The position numbers were made by a program, and so were the translations under genes. This document shows, one piece after another, positions 13,854 through 27,213 of a DNA stretch of 64,000 nt (position 1 is the stretch's first letter; each line of letters starts with the position of its first letter). Source of the DNA: Gibbula magus (Eukaryota > Mollusca > Gastropoda > Trochida > Trochidae); the NCBI GenBank assembly GCA_936450465.1, contig OW388296.1, forward strand, positions 13,203,867 to 13,267,866, in the 5' to 3' direction. The notes below the pieces were generated by a model. That model made no database searches. It saw nothing but the letters and a program-made list of their open reading frames with translations, and was not told where the DNA came from.

Positions 13854-15179
13854 AGTCAAGAAAAGACAGATATCCTCCATTTACCCTGCGAAATATTTAA
13901 TGATAGGGAAAAGGTGCATAATTTACTCAGTTTACTGAGATATTTTCCGATTTGTTTCACAATATTTATATTTTTCGTAGACGTTAGGTTTAGCAATTTT
14001 TTTGTGTGTGACTTTGGTAATCAAGTAAAGTAGGTAGGTTACGTTTGGTTTGACTGCAATATTCTATCCGTAAGAAGTGTAATGCTTTATTCAGGAGAGT
14101 GAAGATGTATCGGGAGAAAATAAGTAAAACATGAACTAGCAATCGCTCAGTAACAATGCAAGATAATGACAGGACTCATGTTTTCGTCGACCAAAAGGAC
14201 AAGTCTTTGTTAAAGAGGCATCCATTCAGTTTAATTATCTGTTATTTGGCTTTAATCCATGCGAAAATAACATATGTGCTGATTTCAGTTTAAATAGGTT
14301 CACTCAACTTATATTCATCCCCAATCGCCAAATATATCATAATTACTAGTTTCCAATGACAATATAGCAACATCATTGTACATGTGAAAACATCAAAAGT
14401 ACACACCACATTTACATTCACAGTAGTTATATGACCTATTTATATTATCAACTTTTACCAAACTTTACCTTTTTGTATTTTGTAAGTTTCCACCATTACG
14501 TATGACTGATTGACGCACGCTAATCGCGGTGCATTGTCCTCATTTCGATCAGAAATAACTACCTTTACCTCTATATTGCAACTATTCTGATACGATAATC
14601 ATTTCACTTGTAATTTTCGGTAAGTCAGTACTCCTCGATGAAATCACACCGTTTATAACTTTTCACATGTGACTACCAACAACACAATAGATGTACCTTT
14701 AATTGATGGCTGTGCTAGACACCATTTTGTTGGAGTTGGAGCAAGTTGCTGAACTGCTGAACCAAATTGTTATTTCGACCTGCATTGCGTCAATTGGTGT
14801 TGATGGAAATGACTATTCTTTAAGCTTTTAAGCTTTAACATAACTGCATTCACGCCATATTCTAATCTTGAGAAGTTTAAAGACTTCTAGAGGAGCAGAA
14901 GTGGAAATCTATCAGTTCTCCATTTGGTTGCAGAGAACAAATTAAGATAAACTGAACGCCAAAAGAAATGTTACACCTCTTTGAATTTGAAGATCATAAA
15001 AAGTTACGTGTTCAGAGGAGTGTTACAACACAACAAAGCAAATTCCTCTGAACAGGTAACTTTTTATAATATTCAAATTGAGTTACATTTCTTTTTGGGT
15101 TCAGTTTAGTTCAAAATCTTGGAACTCTTTGCAGTTAAATGTGAAATATAGCATGCCTAAGTTGGGAGACTGAAGTAAG

Positions 15180-18100
15180 CAGCGGATTAGTTATTCGCAG
15201 ATTCGTTATTTGAATAACTAATAACTGATACAGCAGCGGATTGGCGGATTCGAATAACTAATAACTGATCCAGCAGCGGATTGACGGATTCAAAAAATGT
15301 TATAACTGATCCAGCAGTGGATTGGCAGATTCGTTTTTCAAGTCTCTAGATACCCATCATTCATTATTTGAATAACTAATATCTGATAAACAGCGGCTTG
15401 GCGGATTCGAATCACGAATAACTGATACAGCAGCGGATTGGCGAATTCGTTTTTCAAATCTCTAGATACCCTTCATTCATTATTTGAATAACTAATAACT
15501 GATACAGCAGCGGATTGGCGGATTCGAATAACTTATAACTGATAGAGCAGCGGATTGGCGGATTTGAATAACTAATAACTCATCCAGCAGCGGATTGGCG
15601 GATTCGTTTTTCAAATCTCTAGATACCCTTCATTCATTATTTGAATAACTAATAACTGATACAGCAGCGGATTGGCGGATTCGAATAACTAATAACTGAT
15701 ACAGCAGCGGATTGGCGGATTCGAATAACTAATATACTGATCCAGCAGCGGATTGGCAGATTCGTTTTTCAAATCTCTAGATACCCTTCATTCATTATTT
15801 GAATAACTAATAACTGATACAGCAGCGGATTGGCGGATTCGAATAACTAATCACTGATACAGCAGCGGATTGGCGGATTCGAATAACTAATAACTCATCC
15901 AGCAGCGGATTGGCGGATTCGTTTTTCAAATCTCTAGATACCCTTCATTCATTATTTGAATAACTAATATCTGATACAGCAACGGATTGGCGGATTCGAA
16001 TAACTAATAACTGATCCAGCAGCGGATTGGCGGATTCGTTTTTCAAATCTCTAGATACCCTTCATTCATTATTTGAATAACTAATAACTGATCCAGCAGC
16101 GGATTGGTGGATTCGAATAACTAATAACTGATCCAGCAGCGGATTGGCGGATTCGTTTTCAAATCTCTAGATACCCTTCATTCATTATTTGAATAACTAA
16201 TATCTGATACAGCAGCGGATTGGCGGATTCGAATAACTAACAACTGATACAGCAGCGGATTGGCGGATTCGAATAAATAATAACTCATCCAGCAGCGGAT
16301 TGGCGGATTCGTTTTTCAAATTTCTAGATACCTTTCATTCATTATTTGAATAACTAATAACTGATACAGCAGCGGATTGTCGGATTCGAATAACTAATAA
16401 CTGATCCAGCAGCGGATTGGCGGATTAAAAAAATGTTATAACTGATCCAGCAGTGGATTGGCAGATTCGTTTTTCAAGTCTCTAGATACCCTTCATTCAT
16501 TATTTGAATAACTAATATCTGATAAACAGCGGCTTGGCGGATTCGAATAACGAATAACTGATACAGCAGCGGATTGGCGGATTCGTTTTTCAAATCTCTA
16601 GATACCCTTCATTCATTATTTGAATAACTAATAACTGATACAGCAGCGGATTGGCGGATTCGAATAACTTATAACTGATAGAGCAGCGGATTGGCGGATT
16701 TGAATTACTAATAACTCATCCAGCAGCGGATTGGCGGATTCGTTTTTCAAATCTCTAGATACCCTTCATTCATTATTTGAATAACTAATAACTGATACAG
16801 CAGCGGATTGGCGGATTCGAATAACTAATAACTGATACAGCAGCGGATTGGCGGATTCGAATAACTAATATACTGATCCAGCAGCGGATTGGCAGATTCG
16901 TTTTTCAAATCTCTAGATACCCTTCATTCATTATTTGAATAACTAATAACTGATCCAGCTGCGGATTCGAATAATGAATAACTGATACAGCAGCGGATTG
17001 GCGGATTCGTTTTCAAATCTCTAGATACCCTTCATTCATTATTTGAATAACTAATATCTGATACAGCAGCGGATTGGCGGATTCGAATAACTAATAACTG
17101 ATCCAGCAGCGGATTGGCGGATTCGAATAAATAATAACTCATCCAGCAGCGGATTGACGGATTCGTTTTTCAAATCTCTAGATACCCTTCATTCATTATT
17201 TGAATAACTAATATCTGATACAGCAGCGGATTGGCGGATTCGAATAACTAATCACTGATACAGCAGCGGATTGGCGGATTCGAATAAATAATAACTCATC
17301 CAGCAGCGGATTGGCGGATTCGTTTTTCAAATCTCTAGATACCCTTCATTCATTATTTGAATAAGTGATAACTGATCCAGCAGCGGATTGGCGGATTCGA
17401 ATAACTAATAACTGATACAGCAGCGGATTGGCGGATTCGAATAACTAATAACTCATCCAGCAGCGGATTGGCGGATTCGTTTTTCAAATCTCTAGATACC
17501 CTTCATTCATTATTTGAATAACTAATATCTGATACAGCAACGGATTGGCGGATTCGAATAACTAATAACTGATCCAGCAGCGGATTGGCGGATTCGTTTT
17601 TCAAATCTCTAGATACCCTTCATTCATTATTTGAATAACTAATAACTGATCCAGCAGCGGATTGGCGGATTCGAATAACTAATAACTGATCCAGCAGCGG
17701 ATTGGCGGATTCGTTTTCAAATCTCTAGATACCCTTCATTCATTATTTGAATAACTAATATCTGATACAGCAGCGGATTGGCGGATTCGAATAACTAATA
17801 ACTGATACAGCAGCGGATTGGCGGATTCGAATAAATAATAACTGATCCAGCAGCGGATTGGCGGATTCGTTTTTCAAATCTCTAGATACCCTTCATTCAT
17901 TATTTGAATAAGTGATAACTGATCCAGCAGCGGATTGGCGGATTCGAATAACTAATAACTCATCCAGCAGCGGATTGGCGGATTCGTTTTTCAAATCTCT
18001 AGATACCCTTCATTCATTATTTGAATAAGTGATAACTGATCCAGCAGCGGATTGGCGGATTCGAATGACTAATAACTGATACAGCAGCGGATTGGCGGAT

Positions 18101-21100
18101 TCGAATAACTAATAACTCATCCAGCAGCGGATTTGCGGATTCGTTTATCAAATCTCTAGATACCCTTCATTCATTATTTGAATAACTAATAACTGATCCA
18201 GCAGCGGATTGGCGGATTCGAATAACTAATAACTCATCCAGCAGCGGATTGGCGGATTCGAATAACTAATAACTCATCCAGCAGCGGATTGGCGGATTCG
18301 TTTTTCAAATCTCTAGATACCCTTCATTCATTATTTGAATAACTAATATCTGATACAGCAACGGATTGGCGGATTCGAATAACTAATAACTGATCCAGCA
18401 GCGGATTGGCGGATTCGTTTTTCAAATCTTTAGATACCCTTCATTCATTATTTGAATAACTAATAACTGATCCAGCAGCGGATTGGCGGATTCGAATAAC
18501 TAATAACTCATCCAGCAGCGGATTGGCGGATTCGTTTTTCAAATCTCTAGATACCCTTCATTCATTATTTGAATAACTCATATCTGATACAGCAACGGAT
18601 TGGCGGATTCGAATAACTAATAACTGATCCAGCAGCGGATTGGCGGATTCGTTTTTCAAATCTCTAGATACCCTTCATTCATTATTTGAATAACGAATAA
18701 CTGATACAGCAGCGCATTGGCGGATTCGAATAACTAATAACTGATCCAGCAGCGGATTGGCGGATTCGAATAACTTATAACTCATCCAGCAGCGGATTGG
18801 CGGATTCGTTTTTTTAAATCTCTAGATACCCTTCATTCATTATTTGAATAACTAATAACTGATACAGCAGCGGATTGGCGGATTCGAATAACTAATAACT
18901 GATCCAGCAGCGGATTGGCGGATTCGTTTTTCAAATCTCTAGATACCCTTCATTCATTATTTGAATAACTAATATCTGATACAGCAACGGATTGGCGGAT
19001 TCGAATAACTAATAACTGATCCAGCAGCGGATTGGCGGATTCGTTTTTCAAATCTCTAGATACCCTTCATTCATTATTTGAATAACTAATAAATGATACA
19101 GCAGCGGATTGGCGGATTCGAATAACGAATAACTGATACAGCAGCGGATTGGCGGATTCGTTTTCAAATCTCTAGATACCCTTCATTCATTATTTGAATA
19201 ACGAATAACTGATACAGCAGCGGATTGGCGGATTCGAATAACTAATAACTGATCCAGCAGCGGATTGGCGGATTCGAATAACTTATAACTCATCCAGCAG
19301 CGGATTGGCGGATTCGTTTTTTTAAATCTCTAGATACCCTTCATTCATTATTTGAATAACTAATAACTGATACAGCAGCGGATTGGCGGATTCGAATAAC
19401 TAATAACTGATCCAGCAGCGGATTGGCGGATTCGTTTTTCAAATCTCTAGATACCCTTCATTCATTATTTGAATAACGAATAACTGATACAGCAGCGGAT
19501 TGGCGGATTCGAATAACTAATAACTGATACAGCAGCGGATTGGCGGATTCGAATAACTTATGACTCATCGAGCAGCGGATTGGCGGATTCGTTTTTCAAA
19601 TCTCTTGATACCCTACATTCATTATTTGAATAACTAATAACCGATCCTGCTGCGGATTGGCGGATTCGAATAACGAATAACTGATCCAGCAGCGAATTGG
19701 CGGATTCGTTTTTCAAATCTCTAGATACCCTTCCTTCATTATTTGAAAAACTAATATCTGATCCAGCAGCGGATTGGCACATTCGAATAACTAATAACTG
19801 ATACAGCACCGGATTGGCGGATTCGAATAACTAATAACTGATCCAGCAGCGAATTGGCGGATTCGTTTTTCAAATCTCTAGATACCCTTCCTTCATTATT
19901 TGAATAACTAATATCTGATACAGCAGCGGATTGGCGGATTCGAATAACTAATAACTGATCCAGCAGCGGATTGGCGGATTCGTTTTTCAAATCTCTAGAT
20001 ACCTTTCATTCATTATTTGAATAACTAATAACTGATACAGCAGCGGATTGGCGGATTCGAATAACTAATAACTGATTCAGCAGCGGATTGGCGGATTCGA
20101 ATAACTATTAACTGATACAGCAGCGAATTGGCGGATTCGTTTTTCAAATCTCTAGATACCCTTCCTTCATTATTTGAATAACTAATATCTGATACAGCAG
20201 CGGATTGGCGGATTCGAATAACTAATAACTCATCCAGCAGCGGATTGGCGGATTCGTTTTTCAAATCTCTAGATACCCTACATTCATTATTTGAATAACT
20301 AATAACCGATCCAGCTGTGGATTGGCGGATTCGAATAACGAATAACTGATACAGCAGCGGATTGGCGGATTCGAATAACTAATAACTGCTCCAGCAGCGA
20401 ATTGGCGGATTCGTTTTTCAAATCTCTAGATACCCTTCCTTCATTATTTGAATAACTAATATCTGATACAGCAGCGGATTGGCGGATTCGAATAACTAAT
20501 AACTCATCCAGCAGCGGATTGGCGGATTCGTTTTCAAATCTCTAGATACCCTTCATTCATTATTTGAATAACTAATATCTGATACAGCAGCGGATTGGCG
20601 GATTCGAATAACTAATAACTCATCCAGCAGCGGATTGGCGGATTCGTTTTCAAATCTCTAGATACCCTTCATTCATTATTTGAATAACTAATATCTGATA
20701 CAGCAGCGGATTGGCGGATTCGAATAACTAATAACTGATCCAGCAGCGGATTGGCGGATTCGTTTTCAAATCTCTAGATACCCTTCATTCATTATTTGAA
20801 TAACTAATAACTGATACAGCAGCGGATTGGCGGATTCGAATAATTAATAACTGATCCAACAGCGGATTGGCGGATTCGAATAACTAACAACTGATCCAGC
20901 AGCGGATTGGCGGATCCGTTTTTCAAATCTCTAGATACCCTTCATTCATTATTTGAATAAGTGATAACTGATCCAGCAGCGGATTGGCGGATTCGAATAA
21001 CTAATAACTGATACAGCAGCGTATTGGCGGATTCGTTATCTAGATACCCTTCATTCATTATTTGAATAACTAATATCTGATACAGCAGCGGATTGGCAGA

Positions 21101-21245
21101 TTCGAATAACGAATTACTGACCCAGCAGCGGATTGGCGGATTCGTTTTTCAAATCTCTAGATACCCTTCATTCATTATTTGAATAACTAATAACTGATAC
21201 AGCAGCGTATTCGCGGATTCGAATAACTAATAACTGAACCAGCAG
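15180..21245 (+). repeat. left subterminal tandem array of the foldback element
   Basis: A ~40-bp monomer containing GCAGCGGATTGGCGGATTCG alternates with a ~77-bp form in which the second half is replaced by a spacer with CTCTAGATACCCTTCATTC. Typical higher-order units are 40+77 or 40+40+77 bp. Most variation is single-base (GATACAG versus GATCCAG, TTCAAA versus TTTCAAA). Copies decay towards 21240-21440. The short protein readings across it, with LLDQLLVIRIRQS-like repeats, are artefacts. Confidence 0.95.
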
Positions 21246-21799
21246 CGGATTGTTGGAATCAAATCCAAATGTACCCTTCATTCGTTATTTGAAATACTAA
21301 TATAAAACTGAACTAGCACCGTTTTCCTTGATTCGTTATCCACATCTCTACCTACCCTTGATTCGTTATTTCAATAACTAATATAACAACTTAACCAGCA
21401 GCGGATTCTCGGAATCTCTATTCGGATCTCTACATATACTTACCTTTGATTCATTATTTTAATATTTTAACACTGAACCAGCACTGAACATTCACAGTTT
21501 GCACTAGGTTTCAAATTGTGATTTAACTCAAATGTGCATTCTCGCAAGTGGTCAAACTATTTTTATATAGATGTCTGTATCTGTGTCTCTCCCCCTTTCT
21601 CTATATTTGCGTCTGAATATGCCTGTCTCTCTCTGAATATATATCTCATTTATATTTAATTGTTGGTATCTCTGAATAGAATGTATGAACTTAACATTTG
21701 AATTTGACATCATTAGATAGATCTTCTAATCAAGGTCCATTTTCTCTTGTGAAAATAATATTTGATAATAGTTACAATACAGCGATATTATTTATTTTT

Positions 21800-23942
21800 A
21801 ATTAGCTTCAAATTTAACAGACATACTTGTTATCATAATCTGGTTTGCCTCCGAACCATTCAAAATTGGACGCGGCTCTCGTCAAGGTGACCCAATTGCC
21901 CCATATCTATTTATACTTTGTGTAGAAATTTTAGGCATAATGATTAAAAACAATAAATACATAAAAGGGATAGAGTTAGGAAATATTGAATACCTACTTG
22001 CACAATTTGCCGATGATACTACGTTGAGTTTAGATGGATCTGAAAAATGCCTTTATGCAACACTAAATACTCTCCAATTTTTCCAACGTTTTTCTGGTTT
22101 GAAGATAAATGTAGAAAAGACCAAATTAATATGGATTGGATCCAAAAAACGATCTAGATATAAACTGTGCAAAGACTGGAAATTTGATTGGACACAGACG
22201 AACTTTTCTCTTTTGGGAATCATCGTCGATATTGATCTTGAGAATATGGTAGACAAAAATTAAGGTGAACATTTTACCTATATTGAAAACCAAATGAATA
22301 TTTGGTCGGCTCGAAATCTCACTCCTTTAGGCAGAAACACTATCCTGAAATCCCTCTTACTCCCTAAATTAAATCATCTATTTTCTTCACTGCCAGATCC
22401 ACCAAAGAATATACTTGAAAAATTCCAGAAGAAATGTTTTCAATTCATTTGGAGGGGTAAGCCTGATAAAGTTAAACGCGATGTCCTTGTTCTTATACCT
22501 GAGCACGGAGGAATAAAAGCACCTAATATTAAGGAAATTATTGCATCTCAAAAGCTAAGGTGGAAAAGTAGACTACAAAGTGGAGAAAAGAAATGGGCTA
22601 CTATTTTGGCAAACAGAATAAATGATATGAATGAGCTTTTGCTTTCAGATAGCATCTTTATTCGAGATAAATTGATTCCAGAAATGACAAATGCATTTTG
22701 GAAGGATGTTCTGATGTCATACTCAATTTTTATTAATAAGTGTAAAACATCAAGCATTTCAGAAAGCGAAATGCGAAGTCAGTCTTTGTGGAATAATGAT
22801 GGAATAAGAATAGATGGAAAGCCTATTATGTACAGATCATGGTATAACAAAGGTGTAATATTTATCAATGATCTGATGCACCACGAGGGTAGACTTATCA
22901 ATTTTGAGGAAAATAAATTTAAAATCCAAACCAATTTTTTAAGGTATGAATGTATAAAAAGGTCTGCTATGTCGTATATCTCTAAGTTAGATATACAAAA
23001 CATACAGAATGTTTGTCCACATCCAATTGATCCTTTTAACCTATTTCATATTAGTGAACAATTAGGCAGTGAATATATATACACGAAATTAATGGATTCG
23101 AAATATGTGCAATTACCCTGTTATAGCAAATGGGCCAGCATTTTAGATTGTGAACTCTCAGAAAAGGATTGGAGAGTATTTAATATGATAGCTCACAAAT
23201 GCACCCGTAGTACTGACTTGAAATGGCTGCAGTATAGGATTATCCATCATATTCTACCTACAAATTGTTACTTATTCAGAATAAAGGTATCGGAAACACC
23301 ACTATGTCGGTTTTGTAATAAAGAATTGGAAACTTTAGAGCACTTATTTTGGTATTGTGACCCGGTTGTAAAAATTTGGAAAAGTTTAGAAAAATGGCTA
23401 CAAACCGCCTAAATTCATATAAATTTAACAGTGTCAAAGATAATGCTCGGGATAAAAGGAAGAAATAACAATCCCATTAATGCTATCATTTTACTTGTAA
23501 AAGACATTATATTCAAGAACAGTCAAAAAATGAATGTTCCGAATTTTCGGTATAAACTTGGCAAAATCAAGCAATATTACGACATAACGAAATGCATTTA
23601 CTTTGTTTCCGGTAAGAATGATCCATTTGTTAAATTCTTGTCATCCTTACATACCATATTGAGAAATTAAATGTTTTGATAATCGACTGTAAATTTTCTG
23701 TATTACACACATTTTCACTTTGTACTTACAATAAGCACGTCATATTGCCAATGTTTATAATGTGCATGTACCTTAACCAATAGTATAACCTGTATAGCGC
23801 TGAAGGTCACTGTAACTTATGTATATATGTCCTGTTGTTTAAATGCACAATGTTTCTTTTTTCACGTTTCAACTGTGAATATGTTCAAACCGAATGTATG
23901 TAAAACTTGAAAGATATGCAAATTAAAAATAAAATAAAAAAA
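21800..23942 (+). pseudogene. L1-like non-LTR retrotransposon, 5'-truncated
   Basis: The frame contains the reverse-transcriptase segment RGSRQGDPIAPYLFILC, the catalytic box QFADDTTL (about 22000-22025), and GLKINVEKTK. It continues through WSARNLTPLGR and a C-terminal zinc knuckle CRFCNKELETLEHLFWYC to a final stop at 23668-23670. Two premature stops lie in the same frame (22261-22263 and 23410-23412). The start of the RT domain and the endonuclease are missing. A 3' UTR of ~270 bp ends in an A-rich tail (to 23942). It is nested in the centre of the foldback element, so it could be cargo or a later insertion. Confidence 0.85.
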
Positions 23943-24660
23943 TCTCGTTGTGTTAGCTTTAAAGACACAATAATTACATTTTACATTCTTTCGTAGATGC
24001 ATTTTCAGGTGCATTTATATTTCATAAGCATGCTTAACTATGAACAAACTCGTGCAAATTAGTGTATAACCTTCGCTCTCGCTCGGGCAATACACACATT
24101 CACACTCGTTTCGTAAAATTCATATGACACACTTACCCGGGTAATAATCTCTATTTATCACAGTAGAATATCTGTGTGACATTGTATATTCAAATGTGCC
24201 ACGGAAATAGCTGTAAAGGGTCTCTTCATGACAATACACGTTTTCGGTAAAGTTACTTATACTGTTAACGTTAGGAATCATTAGTATGATGGTTATAGGA
24301 TGTACGCCTTCAGTTCATGGAGCTCAGTGTACATTCGAATACGCATTTGAGGTTTCACACTTGAATGGCTTCATTCTGCTCACATAAAGAGAGAGTTTTA
24401 TTCAGTAACGAGGCCACTGGCCCATGACATTATACATTATGGAGTAGTAAACTACATTTTCATGATTATTTACGACATCGCAGTTGTTTACACTTATTTC
24501 GCTAAAGAGCTTAACAATAGAATAGATCTTTCATAACCCTGAATTTCGTAAAATATTAAATAATGGATAAATAATACAAAATGGTATTCTAACTCAGTGC
24601 AAGGGATAAAACAAAATTGGCAAAGTCTGTCATTGTATCTAACTTATTGTATCATTAACT
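23943..24660. other. unassigned centre sequence of the foldback element
   Basis: AT-rich DNA with no convincing reading frame or repeat. A short inverted phrase around CTTCGCTCTCGCTCGG (near 24070) resembles MITE palindromes elsewhere in the window. Confidence 0.4.
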
Positions 24661-24666
24661 TATAGT

Positions 24667-25130
24667 TTGAAGTGTGTGAGCGCTTCGGATAAACACATTA
24701 AGGTACTTAGGTCGTCCTCTGAGTACCACAGTCCAACGTACCAACATATTCTATACCATGTACTATTTTGTGATTTAATCTTGGAGTTGCGTTCTTTATA
24801 CATTACAGGCTTGATGTATGGGGTAATATATTGGATGACATTGGTTGGTTGGCAGTTAATATGTTATATCATTTACATAAGTAATAAGCGATTGAGAGTG
24901 ATTGGAAGACAAGTGGTCATGAATGTTTATTCGATAAATGAACTTGGTGTACATGACATGAATAAGTTGAAAATAGTAACATAGTATATAAGTATTGAAT
25001 ATAATAAGAAACTTATTGTACGATTACGTCAGCAAATGGTGAAAAGCTCTAGGAATGAAATATCCACCAACTCAGAAGAACCTATCGTGTTTATATTTAC
25101 AGGAAGTACATAGGCGATGGAAAAACAACT
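24667..25130 (+). pseudogene. possible N-terminal helix-turn-helix relic of a DDE transposase
   Basis: The frame 24667-24984 continues past its stop with further readable sequence. Its second half (from about 24885) reads KRLRVIGRQVVMNVYSINE, then DMNKLKIVT and, after the stop, VRLRQQMVKSSRNEIS. The order of a basic GR-x-VV-x-NVY start, a NKL turn and an R-I/L-R-QQ helix recalls the N-terminal DNA-binding segment of DDE transposases often seen in bivalve genomes. No DDE catalytic part was found. This is a resemblance from memory and could be chance. If right, it may be a remnant of the machinery that once moved the element. Confidence 0.3.
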
Positions 25131-25269
25131 CATGTGTATGTCGCCGACAGCCTTTTATTCATCTTTCTTTCCATCAGAAGGCTGCTTCTCCGCTGTCATA
25201 TATAGTGAGTTGTACATTTCACCCGTATTTGGCTCGCCGCCAAATCACGGGCTTCTACACCTGTGACGT

Positions 25270-25370
25270 ATGACAATTTGAATTCACATTCAATTGTCAT
25301 CCGTCAGCCATACAACATGGTTGACGCTCCAACATCTTTCTAATGTTGGCATATTATATCTTTACAGGTG
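25270..25370. repeat. extra partial LTR segment upstream of the 5' LTR
   Basis: About 100 bp here match the LTR interior (25725-25823 and 27033-27127), ending in CTTTACAG. After that point the LTRs continue GCAATAAACACG, whereas this copy continues GTGAGCAAC, which resembles a splice donor. It is either a fragment of an older LTR or a rearranged end. Confidence 0.6.
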
Positions 25371-25436
25371 AGCAACTCTCTATATTCTTTCTCTTATTCA
25401 TCATGCTAGATATATAATTAGTATCAATCAATTATC

Positions 25437-27213
25437 TTAAGTTAGTAATCATAATATTACCGATCGCGCATTAAAGTAACTCTCAATCGCGTATCACTTA
25501 CTAACTTAAGCACTAGCACGTAAGACAGTGTGTGAAAGGATATCATAATATATATTTATATGGTTTTATTAACACCTACTGTATACATTTTAGCCATAAT
25601 ACATGATGCATCACCTATATGTGACGTCATCATGTAAACTATCATAATACAATTGTTATCATTATCATAATGTATGTTACCATACTATATTTATATATGT
25701 ATTCAATTGTATTGCATGTTATATATGTCTGATAGAATTGACATTGAATTGTCATCCGTCAGCCATACAACATGGTTGACGCTCCAACATCTTTCTAATG
25801 TTGGCATATTATATCTTTACAGGCAATAAACACGATGTTTTTACACAACGAGGATCTCCGTCCTTTATTTTGTCTGCTTGGCATGACATTAGGCCTGAAC
25901 CCGCGACAAATTGGCGCCCGAACAGGGACGGAGTCAACAACCTCGTCAGCGACATCAACAACGGCATCGTCAACTTTGTCAACATGACGTCACCAATCAA
26001 CATGGCTGACACGGTCAACAACATCGTCGTTAGACATCGCTGTATACATCTTTTAACCAACTGAGGTACAAGCTAAAAGCTGCAAGCAACAAACTCCTCT
26101 CATCGCTTTTCATGGAGCGACTCTTCATAAACAAGGTTTTTGACTGTGCCATTTTGTGATACATGATATATGTGATGAACTTGTGATCTTATACATAATG
26201 ATATTCATAACTGATCACCTGCTATGATTGATCATCTGTGAGAACATTACTCATCAGTCTGTGATAAGTTCATCCGTGACACTATGCAAATCAGCTGTGA
26301 TAACTTGTGATAATTTGTGATAATTCATATACCATCTAAACTGTGATCAACTGTGATATAACATATATATCACATGAACTGTGAATACTGTGTGATATTT
26401 GAACTGTGAATGCTCTGTGATAACTATGATGAACTGAATATACTGTGATTGAAATCTATTGACATTTATCATCAGAGACATTCATCTATTTCATAGACAT
26501 TTCATTATCATTTCACATTGATTCATCTTTTACAAAGCATTTATACATTGAATTCTTATGACAACTTTTGTCTTTGCATTTTTGTATATACATTTGCTGT
26601 GATATTATTTCTTGTGCAATAATATACATGTATCTATTTACCATGCCAAATATATCATTGTATGCATAGCTTTTGCTACTGCGTAGCAACTTAGTTTATC
26701 TTCATTTAGACAACTTTACCTGAGTTTAACATTTTGCTTATTTAAGTTAGTAATCATAATATTACCGATCGCGCATTAAAGTAACTCTCAATCGCGTATC
26801 ACTTACTAACTTAAGCACTAGCACGTAAGACAGTGTGTGAAAGGATATCATAATATATATTTATATGGTTTTATTAACACCTACTGTATACATTTTAGCC
26901 ATAATACATGATGCATCACCTATATGTGACGTCATCATGTAAACTATCATAATACAATTGTTATCATTATCATAATGTATGTTACCATACTATATTTATA
27001 TATGTATTCAATTGTATTGCATGTTATATATGTCTGATAGAATTGACATTGAATTGTCATCCGTCAGCCATACAACATGGTTGACGCTCCAACATCTTTC
27101 TAATGTTGGCATATTATATCTTTACAGGCAATAAACACGATGTTTTTACACAACGAGGATCTCCGTCCTTTATTTTGTCTGCTTGGCATGACATTAGGCC
27201 TGAACCCGCGACA
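25437..27213 (+). mobile_element. short non-autonomous LTR retrotransposon (TRIM-like)
   Basis: Two direct repeats of 472 bp (25437-25908 and 26742-27213) look identical throughout and end in CGCGACA. Three bases after the first LTR is TGGCGCCCGAACAGGGAC (25912-25929), the 18-base site complementary to the 3' end of Lys tRNA, a common primer for Gypsy-type elements. An AATAAA signal lies in each LTR (25826 and 27130). The 833-bp interior has no gag or pol frame, only repeated TGTGATAA-like phrases. Identical LTRs imply recent insertion, yet the flanking bases (TTATC and TGTAT) do not form a target duplication. Confidence 0.8.

Noticed and set aside
19558..20264. Three ~80-residue minus-strand frames with LLDQLLVIRIRQS-like repeats, and one plus-strand frame at 31927-32166
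   Set aside because: These are tandem-array monomers that happen to lack stops; the same peptide appears in opposite arms, as expected from inverted satellites.
15180..21245. CRISPR-like look of regularly spaced repeats
   Set aside because: The spacers are themselves conserved and repeated, the genome is eukaryotic, and no cas genes exist. It is a subterminal satellite.
22053..23003. Minus-strand frames opposite the L1-like LINE
   Set aside because: Shadows of the plus-strand reverse-transcriptase frame.
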